A stretch of 64,000 nucleotides of DNA from Aliiroseovarius sp. Z3 (GTDB lineage Bacteria; Pseudomonadota; Alphaproteobacteria; Rhodobacterales; Rhodobacteraceae): NCBI RefSeq assembly GCF_029105185.1, contig NZ_JAFMZK010000006.1, forward strand, positions 1 to 64,000, given 5' to 3'. The notes beneath the pieces were generated by a model. That model saw nothing but the letters and a program-made list of their open reading frames with translations, made no database searches and was not told the DNA's origin. Every line of letters begins with the position of its first letter. The stretch's first letter is position 1. The position numbers and the translations under genes are program-made. Shown piece after piece: positions 52,631-63,004 of the stretch.

Positions 52631-52660
52631 TTGTCCACAGAAAACGTTGGTTTCTCCACA
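52631..52660 (+). promoter_or_regulatory. two DnaA-box-like 9-mers in the lolC leader
   Basis: TTGTCCACA (52631-52639) and TTCTCCACA (52652-52660) differ by one base each from the DnaA box TTATCCACA. They lie in the same orientation exactly 21 bp apart, about two helical turns. They sit in the 324-base divergent region 52450-52773 between the YbjN gene and lolC/E, where I otherwise see no gene. Confidence 0.4.
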
Positions 52661-52773
52661 AGTTAACGGTGCAGGGTCGGAATGGCGAAACATTGCCAAC
52701 ATCGCGCGCCCGCTTGACGTTGCCCCCCCGAACCCCCAACTTGCCGCGAAAGACCAGAGGTCAGGAGAAACAG

Positions 52774-54060
52774 GTGTCCAAACACACAGCCCCGTTTTCA
52801 CGGTTCGAGTGGCAGATAGCGTGGCGATACCTGCGGGCGCGGCGTGCCGATGGGGGCGTCAGCACGATGACATGGATCAGCCTGATCGGCATCACGCTGG
52901 CGGTTGCGGCCCTGATCATCACGCTGGCCGTGCGCACCGGGTTCCGCGACGAGTTTGTCGACACGATCCTTGGAGCCAATGCGCATGTCGAAGTGTTTGC
53001 CCAAAGCCATGTGAATGATGCCGGGCAGGTTGAAAACACGATCACCGATTACGACGGGTGGGCCACGCGGATCGCCCAGGTGCCCGGCGTCATGCGGGCG
53101 GCCCCCCTGATCAAGGGGCAGGTCATGGCCAATGCGGGCCAGAACAACGCGGGGGTCGAGGTGTTCGGCATCACCTATGACGACCTTCTGGCCATCCCGC
53201 GCGTGGCCAAGCCGGAAAGTTTCGTGGGCGACATCACCGCGTTCGAGGACGGCATCGCCATCGGGTCGGGCGTGGCGGCGGAACTGGGCATCGGGCTGGG
53301 CGACAAGATCAAGATCATTTCGCCCAACGGGGTGAAAACCGCCTTTGGCACCAGCCCGCGGGTGAATGCCTATGACGTGACCTATATCTTCACCGCCGGG
53401 CGCTGGGATATCGACCGCACCCGCGTCTATCTTCCGTTTGCCGAGGCGCAGAGTTTCTTCAACCGTGAAGGCACCGCCGATCAGATCGAGGTCATTGTCG
53501 AAGACCCCGAACGCGTGGACCGTTTGATCGAGGATATCCTGACCGCGACCGGGGAACCGTCGACCTATTGGACATGGCGCGACCGGTCCGGCGCGTTTCT
53601 GCGCGCACTGGATATGGAGGATAACGTGATGTTCATCATCCTGTCCGTGCTGGTGCTGATTGCCTCGATGAACATCACCTCGGGCCTGATCATGCTGGTG
53701 AAGAACAAGGGACGCGATATCGGCATCCTGCGCACGATGGGCCTGACCGAAGGGTCCATCCTGCGCGTGTTCTTCCTGTGCGGGTCGCTGACCGGGATTG
53801 TCGGCACCATCGCAGGGGTTGTCGTTGGCTGCCTGTTTGCCATTAACATCGACGCCATCTTCTCGGTGGTGGATTACTTTGCCGGGGGCGGGGTGTGGGA
53901 TCCGTCGATCCGCGGCATCTATCGCCTGCCTGCGAAGCTGGAGTTCTGGGACGTGGCCTCGGCGGTTGGCCTGTCGCTGACCCTGTCCTTTCTTGTCACC
54001 CTGTTTCCGGCGCGCAAAGCGGCCCGGATGAACCCGGTCGAGGCACTGCGCTATGAGTAA
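52774..54060 (+). CDS. lolC: lipoprotein-releasing system permease LolC/LolE
   Basis: The transmembrane subunit of the Lol ABC system that extracts lipoproteins from the inner membrane. The 428-aa product has a first span after [14 protein letters not shown], a large periplasmic domain (about 55-280) and the FtsX-type C-terminal three spans ending [19 protein letters not shown]. Alphaproteobacteria often have one LolC/E-type subunit. The GTG at 52774 follows AGGAGA; a longer upstream frame lacks a sensible start. lolD overlaps its end by 8 bases. Confidence 0.92.
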   Translation: MSKHTAPFSRFEWQIAWRYLRARRADGGVSTMTWISLIGITLAVAALIITLAVRTGFRDEFVDTILGANAHVEVFAQSHVNDAGQVENTITDYDGWATRIAQVPGVMRAAPLIKGQVMANAGQNNAGVEVFGITYDDLLAIPRVAKPESFVGDITAFEDGIAIGSGVAAELGIGLGDKIKIISPNGVKTAFGTSPRVNAYDVTYIFTAGRWDIDRTRVYLPFAEAQSFFNREGTADQIEVIVEDPERVDRLIEDILTATGEPSTYWTWRDRSGAFLRALDMEDNVMFIILSVLVLIASMNITSGLIMLVKNKGRDIGILRTMGLTEGSILRVFFLCGSLTGIVGTIAGVVVGCLFAINIDAIFSVVDYFAGGGVWDPSIRGIYRLPAKLEFWDVASAVGLSLTLSFLVTLFPARKAARMNPVEALRYE

Positions 54061-54781
54061 CCCTGTTCTGCACCTGTCGGGCATCGAAAAGACCTATAAC
54101 GAAGGCACGCCCGGCGAAATCCGCGTGCTGCGTGGGGCCGACCTTCAGATCGCGCGGGGCGAGGTTGTGGCGCTGGTTGCGCCCTCGGGGTCCGGCAAAT
54201 CGACGCTTCTGCATATCGCGGGGCTGCTGGACACTGCCGATGCGGGGCAGGTGGCGATCAACGGGCAGGATATGGGCGCGCTGTCGGACCGCAGACGCAC
54301 CGCCGCCCGCCGGAACGAGGTGGGGTTCATCTATCAGTTCCACCACCTGCTGCCGGAGTTCACGGCGCTGGAGAACATCGTCCTGCCGCAACTGGCCAAC
54401 GGGATCGGCGACAAACCGGCTCGCGACCACGCGATGGAGCTTATGGCGCGGGTGGGCGTCGATGCCCGCGCGACGCACCGGCCTGCGGAATTGTCGGGCG
54501 GCGAACAGCAACGCGTTGCGTTCTGCCGGGCGCTGGCCAACCGTCCCGCGCTTTTGCTGGCCGACGAACCCACCGGCAACCTTGACCCGGACACCGCCGA
54601 CACGGTCTTTGCCGCGCTGATGGAGCTGGTGCGCGACACCGGCCTGTCGGCCCTGATCGCCACCCACAACCTTGAGCTTGCCGGGCGGATGGATCGAACG
54701 CTCAGGCTGGATGCGGGCGTGATCGTGCAAGGCGCGGGCGCAAAGGCGCAAATCGCCGCCGCCCCGCCACCTTCCGGTTGA
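54053..54781 (+). CDS. lolD: lipoprotein-releasing system ATP-binding protein LolD
   Basis: The ATPase of the Lol system, 242 aa. Walker A APSGSGKS (43-50), Q-loop [23 protein letters not shown], signature [11 protein letters not shown] and Walker [16 protein letters not shown], typical of the LolD/FtsE/MacB group. The last ~25 residues are Ala/Pro-rich and unusual. The ATG overlaps the lolC/E stop, and the two form one complex and one operon. Confidence 0.94.
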   Translation: MSNPVLHLSGIEKTYNEGTPGEIRVLRGADLQIARGEVVALVAPSGSGKSTLLHIAGLLDTADAGQVAINGQDMGALSDRRRTAARRNEVGFIYQFHHLLPEFTALENIVLPQLANGIGDKPARDHAMELMARVGVDARATHRPAELSGGEQQRVAFCRALANRPALLLADEPTGNLDPDTADTVFAALMELVRDTGLSALIATHNLELAGRMDRTLRLDAGVIVQGAGAKAQIAAAPPPSG

Positions 54782-54836
54782 ACGCGGACCCGCGCGTGAT
54801 ACTCTGTTCCCGACCCCCAAACGCAAGCGAGGTTCC

Positions 54837-55250
54837 ATGCTGCGCACCGCCCTGATCATCCCCGCCCTGACCCTGACCCTTGCCGCGTGCGAGCAGGACG
54901 GCATATTCCCCGCCAAGTCCAACCAGATCGACGTGACGGATGAAACCGGCGCACAGATCTTTGCCGAGAATTGCGCCCTGTGCCATGGGGCAGACGCCAA
55001 GGGCGGCGCGATGGCGGGGGCACCGGACCTGACCACCCTGACCGCCCGCCACGGCGGCAAATTCCCCGCGCGCTACGTCATGTCCACCATCGACGGTTAT
55101 GCCCAAGGCACCCACCGCGGCCCGATGCCCGAATTCGGCGCCTATCTGGAAAGCGAAATGGAGGTCTGGGTGGACGAAAAAGGCGTGCAGACTCCAACGC
55201 CGGGGGCCTTGGTAAGGCTGGCGGAGTATTTGGAGAGTGTGCAGGGGTGA
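54837..55250 (+). CDS. lipoprotein cytochrome c
   Basis: A 137-aa secreted haem protein. The signal peptide ends in a lipobox LAAC (residues 15-18), so Cys18 is predicted to be lipidated. The haem-binding CALCH motif (C46, C49, H50) follows, and a later Met (RGPMPEFG) is a likely second axial ligand. It is a single-haem class I cytochrome of unknown partner. It lies 55 bases after lolD and could be co-transcribed or independent. Confidence 0.87.
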   Translation: MLRTALIIPALTLTLAACEQDGIFPAKSNQIDVTDETGAQIFAENCALCHGADAKGGAMAGAPDLTTLTARHGGKFPARYVMSTIDGYAQGTHRGPMPEFGAYLESEMEVWVDEKGVQTPTPGALVRLAEYLESVQG

Positions 55251-55291
55251 GCCGGACTAAACTTAAACCTAGTTTGTTGCAGCAATTCGGT

Positions 55292-56071
55292 TTATCCTTC
55301 GGTTCGACTGCTGGCGATGATGCTTGCGGCATTCTCTCCATCGTATGACGTCAAGAACCTTTCAAAGCTAAGGGCCGCTGCACAAGTCAGGGGATTGTTC
55401 GCGTCGGGTGATATGAGCACCTGAAGATAGTCAGCGTCAGTTGTTGGCAAAGCCATCCACTGTTCAGCGACCGATTGCCAGTCTTCTTCTGTCGCTGCAG
55501 GGCGCAGGATTTTCTCCTTCCTGCCTTCTGCAATAACCACAAATGTCTTAGTAGACAGATCCATCACCAGATCAAAAGGTAGTTCTTGCGCCTCTGATCT
55601 GGAGAGGCCGACACCACCAAATAGAACATATTTTGCGCAAATGGTTGGTTTAGTTTGCAACGCTTCCATCACAGCCAAACTCGCTGCTTGCAAATCATGA
55701 AGAGACTCCGTCGATGCGTGCGCAATGTGGTGAATGTTTTCGGTGCGCAAAGTCGCGGTAAATTCTTGCGAAGACTGAAAGATTAGCCGCTGTTGCTCGG
55801 CTTTGGTGATGCCTTTGTCATTCGAGATCGAAACCGTGTTCTTAATCATTGCGTCGAATTCAGAAGGGAACTCAGCCGCAATAACATTGTAAAGTTGACC
55901 GAAATCCGTCTCTAAGAGCCCTGCTCTTACCTCAACTTCAGTGATCTCTTTGTGTCGTGAAAACAGAGTGGTGCCGCTGGATGCAAATAGGTTGGCCCCA
56001 ACGATCCCCACTACAATCGCAAAGAACATAAAACTGTTATTTTTAATATAGCCAAAAGTCCGACTAAACAT
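55292..56071 (-). CDS. hypothetical membrane-anchored protein, AT-rich gene
   Basis: A 259-aa protein I do not recognise. One N-terminal transmembrane helix (NNSFMFFAIVVGIVGANLFA, about 11-30) precedes a soluble domain, probably periplasmic or extracytoplasmic. It has no catalytic motif I can point to. GGAGGAG precedes the ATG at 56071, and the start overlaps the parE stop by 8 bases. Base composition is visibly AT-richer than all neighbours, with codon use to match, which suggests recent acquisition. It may be transcribed from the parE promoter. Confidence 0.65.
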   Translation of the reverse strand: MFSRTFGYIKNNSFMFFAIVVGIVGANLFASSGTTLFSRHKEITEVEVRAGLLETDFGQLYNVIAAEFPSEFDAMIKNTVSISNDKGITKAEQQRLIFQSSQEFTATLRTENIHHIAHASTESLHDLQAASLAVMEALQTKPTICAKYVLFGGVGLSRSEAQELPFDLVMDLSTKTFVVIAEGRKEKILRPAATEEDWQSVAEQWMALPTTDADYLQVLISPDANNPLTCAAALSFERFLTSYDGENAASIIASSRTEG

Positions 56072-58022
56072 CCAACTCCTCCACAAACTTCGCGTTCTCC
56101 TGAATATACTGGAACCGAAGCTCGGGTTTCTTGCCCATCAACTGCTCAACCAAGGCTGCGGTTTCACCCGGTTCGTCCTCGTCAATCGTGACGCGGATGA
56201 GCGTGCGCGAGGCCGGGTCCATCGTGGTTTCTTTCAGGTCTTTCGCGTCCATTTCGCCCAGCCCCTTGAAGCGGCTGACGTCGATCTTGCCTTTGCCGCC
56301 CAGCCCCTTTTCAAGCCACGCGTCACGCTCGACCTCGTCGATGCAGTAAACCCGCTTGGCCCCTTGGGTCAGGCGAAACAGCGGCGGGCAGGCCAGATAC
56401 AGGTGGCCTGCGTCGATCATCGGGCGCATCTGGGTGAAGAAGAACGTCATCAGAAGTGACGCGATATGGGCACCGTCCACGTCTGCGTCGGTCATGATGA
56501 TGATCTTGTCATAGCGCAGGTCATCGACGTTGAACTTGGTGCCAAGGCCCACGCCCAGTGCCTGTGTCAGGTCGCTGATTTCCGCATTGGTGCCCAGTTT
56601 CGAGGACGCCGCCCCCAGCACGTTCAGGATCTTGCCGCGCAGGGGCAAAAGCGCCTGCGTCTTGCGATCCCGCGCCATCTTGGCCGAGCCACCGGCGCTG
56701 TCGCCCTCGACAATGAACAGCTCGGTTCCTTCGCGGTTTGTCGCGGAACAATCGACCAGCTTGCCGGGCAGGCGCAGCTTCTTGGTGGCGGTCTTGCGGG
56801 CGGTTTCCTTTTCCTGCTTGCGGCGCAGACGTTCCTCGGCCCGAAGCACAAGGAAATCAAGGATCGCGCCCGCGGATTTGGTGTCTGCCGCCAGCCAGTT
56901 GTCGAAATGGTCGCGCACCGATTGCTCGACCATCTTGTTGGCACTTTCGGTCGACAGCCGGTCCTTGGTTTGCCCGACGAAAGACGGATCGGCGATGAAG
57001 CAAGACACCAGCGCGCAGCCGCCCGTCATCAGGTCGTCGCGGGTGATATTGGCGGCCTTCTTGTTGCCCACCAACTCTCCATACGCCTTGATGCCTTTCA
57101 GGATCGCGGCCCAGAAACCGGTGACATGGGTGCCGCCCTCGGGCGTTGGCACGGTGTTACAATAGGACTGGATGTAGCCGTCGCGCGATGGCGTCCAGTT
57201 GATCGCCCATTCGACATAACCGGGTTCGTTGAAGCGTTCACGAAACTCGACCTTTCCGGCGAAGGGCTGATCGGCATAGACCGACGCGCTGCCCAGCGTT
57301 TCCTTCAGGTAATCGGACAGCCCGCCGGGGAAGTGGAATGTGGCCTCTGCCGGGGTTTCGCCGTCGTCAATATGCGACTTCCAGCGAATCTCGACGCCCG
57401 AGAACAGGTAAGCCTTGGACCGCACCATGGTGAACAGTCGCTTTGGTTTGAACCGGTGATGGCCGAAAATCTCTTCATCCGCGTGAAAGGTGACTTCGGT
57501 GCCGCGCCGGTTGGGGGCAGCGCCGATCTTTTCGACCGGGCCAAGCGGGATCCCGCGTGAGAAGCGCTGTTCGAACAGCTCCTTGTTCTTGGCGACCTGA
57601 ACCACCATCGAATCCGACAGGGCGTTCACCACCGACGAGCCCACGCCGTGCAACCCGCCCGAGGTCTGATAGGCCTTGCCGGAAAACTTGCCGCCCGCGT
57701 GCAGGGTGCACAGAATGACCTCCAGCGCCGATTTGTCGGGGAACTTGGGGTGTGGATCAATTGGGATGCCGCGCCCGTTGTCGCGGATGGTGACGGCGTA
57801 ATCGGCGTGCAGCTCAACCTCGATCCGGTTGGCATGGCCCGCAACCGCCTCGTCCATCGAGTTATCGAGGATTTCGGCCACCATATGGTGCAGCGCGCGC
57901 TCATCGGTGCCGCCGATATACATGCCGGGCCGCTGGCGAACAGGCTCCAACCCCTCCAGCACCTCGATCGAGGATGCGTCATAGGTGTCGTGGCCCTGAT
58001 CAGCCAAAAGATCGTTGCTCAT
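56064..58022 (-). CDS. parE: DNA topoisomerase IV subunit B
   Basis: The ATPase subunit of topoisomerase IV, which decatenates daughter chromosomes. The 652-aa product has the GHKL ATP site (EVLEGLEPVRQRPGMYIGG; EILDNSMDEA; IRDNGRGIP), the TOPRIM motif IVEGDSAGGSAKMARDR and DADVDGAHIASLL, and the C-terminal GLGEMDAKDLKETTMDP. ParE rather than GyrB is indicated by the YIGGTDERALHHM opening and the short TOPRIM-tail layout without the GyrB insertion. The start at 58022 is preferred over 58040. Confidence 0.9.
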   Translation of the reverse strand: MSNDLLADQGHDTYDASSIEVLEGLEPVRQRPGMYIGGTDERALHHMVAEILDNSMDEAVAGHANRIEVELHADYAVTIRDNGRGIPIDPHPKFPDKSALEVILCTLHAGGKFSGKAYQTSGGLHGVGSSVVNALSDSMVVQVAKNKELFEQRFSRGIPLGPVEKIGAAPNRRGTEVTFHADEEIFGHHRFKPKRLFTMVRSKAYLFSGVEIRWKSHIDDGETPAEATFHFPGGLSDYLKETLGSASVYADQPFAGKVEFRERFNEPGYVEWAINWTPSRDGYIQSYCNTVPTPEGGTHVTGFWAAILKGIKAYGELVGNKKAANITRDDLMTGGCALVSCFIADPSFVGQTKDRLSTESANKMVEQSVRDHFDNWLAADTKSAGAILDFLVLRAEERLRRKQEKETARKTATKKLRLPGKLVDCSATNREGTELFIVEGDSAGGSAKMARDRKTQALLPLRGKILNVLGAASSKLGTNAEISDLTQALGVGLGTKFNVDDLRYDKIIIMTDADVDGAHIASLLMTFFFTQMRPMIDAGHLYLACPPLFRLTQGAKRVYCIDEVERDAWLEKGLGGKGKIDVSRFKGLGEMDAKDLKETTMDPASRTLIRVTIDEDEPGETAALVEQLMGKKPELRFQYIQENAKFVEELDV

Positions 58023-58160
58023 AGATTTTTTGCCCTGCATGCTGCTTTGCTTTGCGATTTGGTGTAGTATGACAGAGCGACCCGACCGGGAAAAGGGCGG
58101 GTGTGCACCCTGATTGTATTAAAAGACCTTTTTTTGCTAAGAATTTTGAAGGACCGGATT

Positions 58161-59612
58161 GTGACGGAACAGATGAATATCAAAGGTATTGAGCCTGTCG
58201 AAATTGACCCCGATGGGCACCTTAACCCACCTGATTGGAACGTTTTTCGCGAGCAGATGCACGATTTTCTGGATCGCTGCGTTGATCGCATGTGCGCGGC
58301 CGAAAGTCATCCGTGGCAGGTGCCGCCAGATGACCTGTCTGAAACCTACGCCATCGGGCAGGGCGGCGATCTGGTCGCGCGCCTGACCGAACAGGTGATG
58401 CCTTATCACAGCGGCAACACGCACCCGCAGTTCTGGGGGTGGGTTCAGGGCAGCGGGTTGCCGTCTGACCTGATGGCGGGGCTTGCCGGGGCGGTCATGA
58501 ATTCGAATGTCGGCGGGCGCCATCATGGGGCCAACGCGATGGAATGGGCGGTTATCGACTGGGCGCGCCGCAAGATGGGCATGGGTCCCGAGGCAAGCGG
58601 GGTGCTTGTCACTGGCACTTCACAGGCCACGGTTCTGTCGCTTCAGGCGGCAAAGGTGCGCGCCATTCCGAATCTGCGGGCCGAAGGGTCGCAAGCGAAG
58701 CTGACGGTTTATGCCGGAAACGGGGTTCACAATGCGACGCGCAAGGCGGTTGAGTTGTTGGGCCTTGGGCACGACGCGTTGCGGCTTGTCCGGACCGATC
58801 ATGGCAAGATGGATGTGTTGGCCCTGTCGCAGCAAATCGCACAGGATCGCGCCGACGGCTTTCTGCCACTGGCAATCGTCGGAACGGCCGGGTCCGTGGA
58901 TGTCGGCAGTTTCGATGACCTGAACGCCCTGGCCGATGTCGCGAAAGCGCAGGATATCTGGCTGCATGTCGACGGCGCTTTTGGCGCGTGGACGCGGCTG
59001 GCGGATGATCCCTGGCGCGGTCTGAGCGACGGGATCGAGCGGGCCGACAGCATCGCGATGGATTTCCACAAATGGATGTATGTCGGGTATGATTGCGGCC
59101 TGGCCCTGATCGCGAACGAGGCTGATCACCGCGCCGCTTTCGCCGTTCGCCCGCCCTATCTTGAGGGGTTCGAAGCTGGGCTGTCCGGGGGCGACCGCTG
59201 GTTCTGCGACTACGGTATCGACCTGTCGCGGGGCAACCGCGCGCTGAAGGTTTGGTGCGCGTTGGAAATGTTCGGGGAAGACGCATTCGCGGCCTCGATT
59301 ACCCGCAACTGCGCGCAAGCCGCACTATTGGCTGATCTGGTTCAATCGCAGGGCATGGCGCTGGTTGCGCCGGTTGTGTCGAACATCTGTGTGTTTACCG
59401 CAAACCCAGATCTGTCGCTGCAAGAGCAGTCGACGCTGAACAGCCAGATTGCGATCAAACTGCAGCTCGATCAGCGGGCGGTGTTTTCGACCACCCATGT
59501 GAATGGGATGATCTGTCTGCGTGCGGCATTTACCAACCATCGAACGCGGGAGCGTCATATCCATGCGGCTGTGCAGGATGTGAAGGCGCTTGCCGAAAAG
59601 GGCGCTTTGTAA
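58161..59612 (+). CDS. PLP-dependent group II amino-acid decarboxylase
   Basis: A pyridoxal-phosphate decarboxylase of the aromatic-L-amino-acid/glutamate decarboxylase family, 483 aa. The PLP Lys is K304 in DFHKWMYVGYDCG, and the conserved HVDGAFGAW lies before it. The substrate is uncertain: aromatic amino acids, cysteine sulfinate or diaminobutyrate are all possible. The GTG at 58161 follows GAAGGA; an ATG at 58173 and a longer frame are alternatives. It is divergent from parE and ends at a shared hairpin. Confidence 0.85.
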   Translation: MTEQMNIKGIEPVEIDPDGHLNPPDWNVFREQMHDFLDRCVDRMCAAESHPWQVPPDDLSETYAIGQGGDLVARLTEQVMPYHSGNTHPQFWGWVQGSGLPSDLMAGLAGAVMNSNVGGRHHGANAMEWAVIDWARRKMGMGPEASGVLVTGTSQATVLSLQAAKVRAIPNLRAEGSQAKLTVYAGNGVHNATRKAVELLGLGHDALRLVRTDHGKMDVLALSQQIAQDRADGFLPLAIVGTAGSVDVGSFDDLNALADVAKAQDIWLHVDGAFGAWTRLADDPWRGLSDGIERADSIAMDFHKWMYVGYDCGLALIANEADHRAAFAVRPPYLEGFEAGLSGGDRWFCDYGIDLSRGNRALKVWCALEMFGEDAFAASITRNCAQAALLADLVQSQGMALVAPVVSNICVFTANPDLSLQEQSTLNSQIAIKLQLDQRAVFSTTHVNGMICLRAAFTNHRTRERHIHAAVQDVKALAEKGAL

Positions 59613-59647
59613 AGCCGCAGGTAACGCATCAACCACCGATAACGCAG

Positions 59648-59675
59648 AAATGGCACCACTTGCATGGTGCCATTT
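59648..59675. terminator. bidirectional terminator hairpin
   Basis: AAATGGCACCA (59648-59658), loop CTTGCA, TGGTGCCATTT (59665-59675): a perfect 11-bp stem between convergent genes. The flanks carry only short A and T runs, so it may act in both directions. Confidence 0.75.
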
Positions 59676-59695
59676 CAGTCTGAACCTGTTGGCGC

Positions 59696-60553
59696 TTAGC
59701 TGTACAAAGCAGGCTCGCCCATCCGCTGATGGATTGCGTTGGCGGTGCGGGGGTCAATCCCCAAGGCCTGACCCAATGCATGCAGGTATTTCGCTTCCGC
59801 CTGACTGTCGAGGTCCAACCCTACCAGCGACATCGCATAGACCTGTGCCTCCATTCCGCGTGGCACGTCGCGGACCAGCCCCTCGACGCTGACCGGGCGG
59901 CGGAAGGCGTCGTTTACTGCATCCACCTCGTCGGGCGTCATGTCACCCATGTGCTGCATCAACGCCTCTTTCTCGCGTTCGTCGATACGTCCGTCACATT
60001 TGGCGGCCTGCACGATGGCACGCAGCAGAACAGCGGCTTGATCCTCTTGCTCTTGTGTCGGGGTTGCCGAAGGGGAGCCGCCGCGTTGAAACGCATCGTT
60101 CAGCATGTCGCCCAGCGATCCGGGTGCCGGGGCTGCGGGGCCTGCCCCTTGGGCGCCGCCTGACAGGCTTTCCAGCAAGCCCCCCAGGCCGCCCTGCGCA
60201 GCACCGCCGGCCCGTGAGCCACCCAACATGCCGCCCAGCATGTCCATCAGATCGCCGCCGGGATTGGCGGGTTGCCGACCCGATTGTTGCGCCCCGCCGC
60301 CAGCCTGCAGGATATTTCCGAGCATGTCGGACAACCCGCCACCCGAGCTTTGGGCGGTCGTTGGCGCCCCGCCGGACAGGCCGCCCAGCAAATCGCCCAG
60401 ACCACCACCGGGGGAATGATCGCTGCCAAATATGCTGCCGCTGCCCGGATCAGATGCGGGGCGTTGGCGCGTGCTGCCCCGACCCATGCTTGACACCCCC
60501 TTGGCGATGGCAGCGCCAAGGGCAATTTTCGCCAGCGTTCCTACAAGACTCAT
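59696..60553 (-). CDS. DUF533 / TerB-like protein with Gly-rich linker
   Basis: A 285-aa protein with a short N-terminal hydrophobic stretch (LAKIALGAAIAKGVSS), a long low-complexity linker rich in Gly, Ser, Pro and Leu (about 25-160, repeating GGLGDLLGGLSGG-like units) and a C-terminal helical domain (about 165-285) of the DUF533/TerB type (RAIVQAAKCDGRIDEREKEALMQHM). It is probably membrane-associated; function unknown. It lies upstream of no minus-strand gene and is likely monocistronic. Confidence 0.8.
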   Translation of the reverse strand: MSLVGTLAKIALGAAIAKGVSSMGRGSTRQRPASDPGSGSIFGSDHSPGGGLGDLLGGLSGGAPTTAQSSGGGLSDMLGNILQAGGGAQQSGRQPANPGGDLMDMLGGMLGGSRAGGAAQGGLGGLLESLSGGAQGAGPAAPAPGSLGDMLNDAFQRGGSPSATPTQEQEDQAAVLLRAIVQAAKCDGRIDEREKEALMQHMGDMTPDEVDAVNDAFRRPVSVEGLVRDVPRGMEAQVYAMSLVGLDLDSQAEAKYLHALGQALGIDPRTANAIHQRMGEPALYS

Positions 60554-60689
60554 ATCAATACCTCCCAGATGAAATCTGGGTCGAGGTTAGGCGAATATGC
60601 GCGATGGCATAAGGGGAAACACGGAATGCGTGCGTCAGAAGCCCGCCGGGATGGATCTGCCAGAGGTCCGGGGGCGCGTGACCTGCATC

Positions 60690-61457
60690 TCAGGCAAACG
60701 GATCTTCTGGGTAAGAGACCCCCGCCAGATACAGCCCGTCCGGGGGGCATACGGGGCCACAGGCCGCCCGGTCGCGGGCGGCAAGGGCGCGGCTGACATC
60801 ATCGGGCGTCCAGGCCCCTGCGCCCACCCGTTCCAGCGTGCCGACGAAGCTGCGCACCTGATTGTGCAGGAATGATCGGGCGCGGACGTGAAAGCGGTAT
60901 TCAGTTCCGTTTTGGATTGCGATCTCCTCGACCCGCAGTTCGTCCAGCGTCTTGACGGGGCTGTCGGCCTGACAGATCGACGACCGGAAAGTTGTGAAAT
61001 CATGGCGTCCCAACAGGCGGTCTGCCCCGGCCTGCATGGCCTTTGCGTCCAGCTTGTGCTTGATGTGCCACGCCAGACCCCGATCGTGGGTCAGTGGCGC
61101 GCGGCGACTGATCAAACGGAACAGATACCGCCGTTCAAGCGCCGAGAAACGGGCGTGGAAATCATCGTCCACGCGGGCGCAATCAACAATCGCAACACGC
61201 AGGCCGCGCAGGTGATAATTCAGCGCCTCGGACAGGCGAAACGGTTCCCAATCCTTGACCAGATCGCAATGGGCCACCTGCGCCAGTCCGTGCACGCCTG
61301 CATCGGTGCGCCCAGCCGCTGCGATGGTGTGATCGCCGGGTTCCAGCTTGGCCAAGGCGGCCTCAATCGCGCCCTGGACCGAGGGGTGTTCTTTCTGGCG
61401 CTGCCAACCGGCGAAACCCGCGCCGTGATATTCGATTTTCAATGCGTATCTGGGCAT
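60690..61457 (-). CDS. truA: tRNA pseudouridine(38-40) synthase TruA
   Basis: Makes pseudouridine at positions 38-40 of tRNA. The 255-aa product has the catalytic Asp D52 in GRTDAGVHG, the N-terminal [15 protein letters not shown] and the C-terminal [21 protein letters not shown] motif. The ATG at 61457 gives the canonical start; 43 extra upstream codons are not supported. The 136-base gap to the DUF533 gene holds nothing I can identify. It is divergent from the YcjX gene. Confidence 0.95.
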   Translation of the reverse strand: MPRYALKIEYHGAGFAGWQRQKEHPSVQGAIEAALAKLEPGDHTIAAAGRTDAGVHGLAQVAHCDLVKDWEPFRLSEALNYHLRGLRVAIVDCARVDDDFHARFSALERRYLFRLISRRAPLTHDRGLAWHIKHKLDAKAMQAGADRLLGRHDFTTFRSSICQADSPVKTLDELRVEEIAIQNGTEYRFHVRARSFLHNQVRSFVGTLERVGAGAWTPDDVSRALAARDRAACGPVCPPDGLYLAGVSYPEDPFA

Positions 61458-61588
61458 GGCCTTCCGCATATCGCGCGACGGGGGTGCGGGCAAGTCATGA
61501 CACGACGGGGAGGTCGCGGTGAAAGCTCCCCTCTGGCACAGAGCCGCCCGCGCACATATGTTCAGGTGAACAAAAGACGGAGGCACCC

Positions 61589-63004
61589 GTGGGGCTAGGC
61601 GATATCGCAGACAGCATCACCCGACAGATCGAAGCCATAGGCGACGCCACAAGCGAGGCGTTGTTCGAGCCGGTGATCCGTCTGGGCGTCACCGGCCTGT
61701 CGCGCGCAGGCAAGACCGTGTTCATCACATCGCTGGTTGCCAACCTGATGAACCGGGGGCGGATGTCCGGACTTTTGGCGGCGTCTGACGGGCGTATCCA
61801 GACGGCATTCCTGCAACCGCAGCCGGACGATACGGTGCCGCGATTTGATTTTGAAACCCATCTGGCGGCAATGACGGGACCGACGCCGCACTGGCCGGAT
61901 TCGACACGCGCCACATCGGAATTGCGTCTGTCGTTCCGGGTCCAGCCCTCGGGCTTGCTGGGCGGATTGCGTGGCCCGCGCACCGTGCATCTGGACATTG
62001 TTGACTATCCCGGCGAATGGCTGCTGGACTTGTCCCTGCTTGACCTTAGCTACAAAGATTGGGCCGCGCAGGTGTTGGAGCGGATTGCCGACCGCCCGCA
62101 GGCGTCGAATTATCTGGGTATGGTGCAAGGGATCGACGGAGCGGCCGCTCTGGACGAGATGGAGGCAAAACGCCTTGCCGGCGGGTTTGCCGCCTATCTG
62201 ACGTCTGCGCGCGAAGATGGATACAGCGATTGCACGCCCGGTCGGTTCCTTTTGCCCGGTGATCTGGAAGGCAGCCCGGCCCTGACCTTCGCGCCCATCC
62301 TTCAACCCGGTTCGACCCCGCGCAAAAGCCTGTGGCGCGAGATGGAGCGGCGGTTCGAAGCCTATAAATCCCGTGTGGTCAAGCCGTTCTTTCGCGATCA
62401 CTTCGCCAAGATCGACCGCCAGATCGTGCTGGTCGATGTGTTAGGGGCCATTCATTCAGGCCCCGCCGCGTTAGAGGACCTGCGCCGCGCCATGGCCGAG
62501 ATTCTGACCGCCTTCCGCCCCGGCGCGAATGCGTTCCTCAGCTCCATCTTTCTGGGGCGACGCGTCGAACGGATCCTGTTTGCCGCCACCAAGGCGGATC
62601 ACCTGCACCACAGCCAACATCCCCGGTTGACTGCGATCACCGAGGCGCTGCTGCGCGAAGCGCGAGACAGGGCGGATTTTGCGGGCGCGAAGACTGCCGC
62701 CATGTCCATCGCCGCCCTGCGCACAACGGTTGAAGAGCGCATGGAACACGACGGGCGAGTGCTGGATTGCGTGCGCGGGCGGCTTCTGGATAGCGGTAAA
62801 ACCGCGGCGTTTTATCCGGGCGATCTGCCCGATGACCCCGCGCGCCTGCTGTCACCCGCACGAAAGGGGGCCGAGGTCTGGCTGGATGCGGATTACGAGG
62901 TCATGCGCTTTGCGCCCGCCGTTGTGTCGCTTAAACCCGGCGAGGGGCCGCCGCATATTCGCTTGGACAAGGCGGCTGAATTTCTGTTTGGGGATCGGCT
63001 ATGA
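61589..63004 (+). CDS. YcjX-family GTPase-like protein
   Basis: A 471-aa P-loop protein of the YcjX/DUF463 family. Walker A GLSRAGKT (36-43) opens the nucleotide site, and the family segments [17 protein letters not shown] and [18 protein letters not shown] follow. YcjX proteins are induced by envelope or heat stress in enterobacteria, next to YcjF and the phage-shock genes; the role is unknown. The GTG at 61589 follows ACGGAGG. It overlaps the GNAT gene, and the YcjF gene follows, so the pair is kept together. Confidence 0.9.
   Translation: MGLGDIADSITRQIEAIGDATSEALFEPVIRLGVTGLSRAGKTVFITSLVANLMNRGRMSGLLAASDGRIQTAFLQPQPDDTVPRFDFETHLAAMTGPTPHWPDSTRATSELRLSFRVQPSGLLGGLRGPRTVHLDIVDYPGEWLLDLSLLDLSYKDWAAQVLERIADRPQASNYLGMVQGIDGAAALDEMEAKRLAGGFAAYLTSAREDGYSDCTPGRFLLPGDLEGSPALTFAPILQPGSTPRKSLWREMERRFEAYKSRVVKPFFRDHFAKIDRQIVLVDVLGAIHSGPAALEDLRRAMAEILTAFRPGANAFLSSIFLGRRVERILFAATKADHLHHSQHPRLTAITEALLREARDRADFAGAKTAAMSIAALRTTVEERMEHDGRVLDCVRGRLLDSGKTAAFYPGDLPDDPARLLSPARKGAEVWLDADYEVMRFAPAVVSLKPGEGPPHIRLDKAAEFLFGDRL

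Noticed and set aside
52450-52773. Replication origin suggested by DnaA-like boxes
   Set aside because: Only two imperfect boxes, no AT-rich unwinding element, and no dnaA, parA, gidA or hemE nearby.
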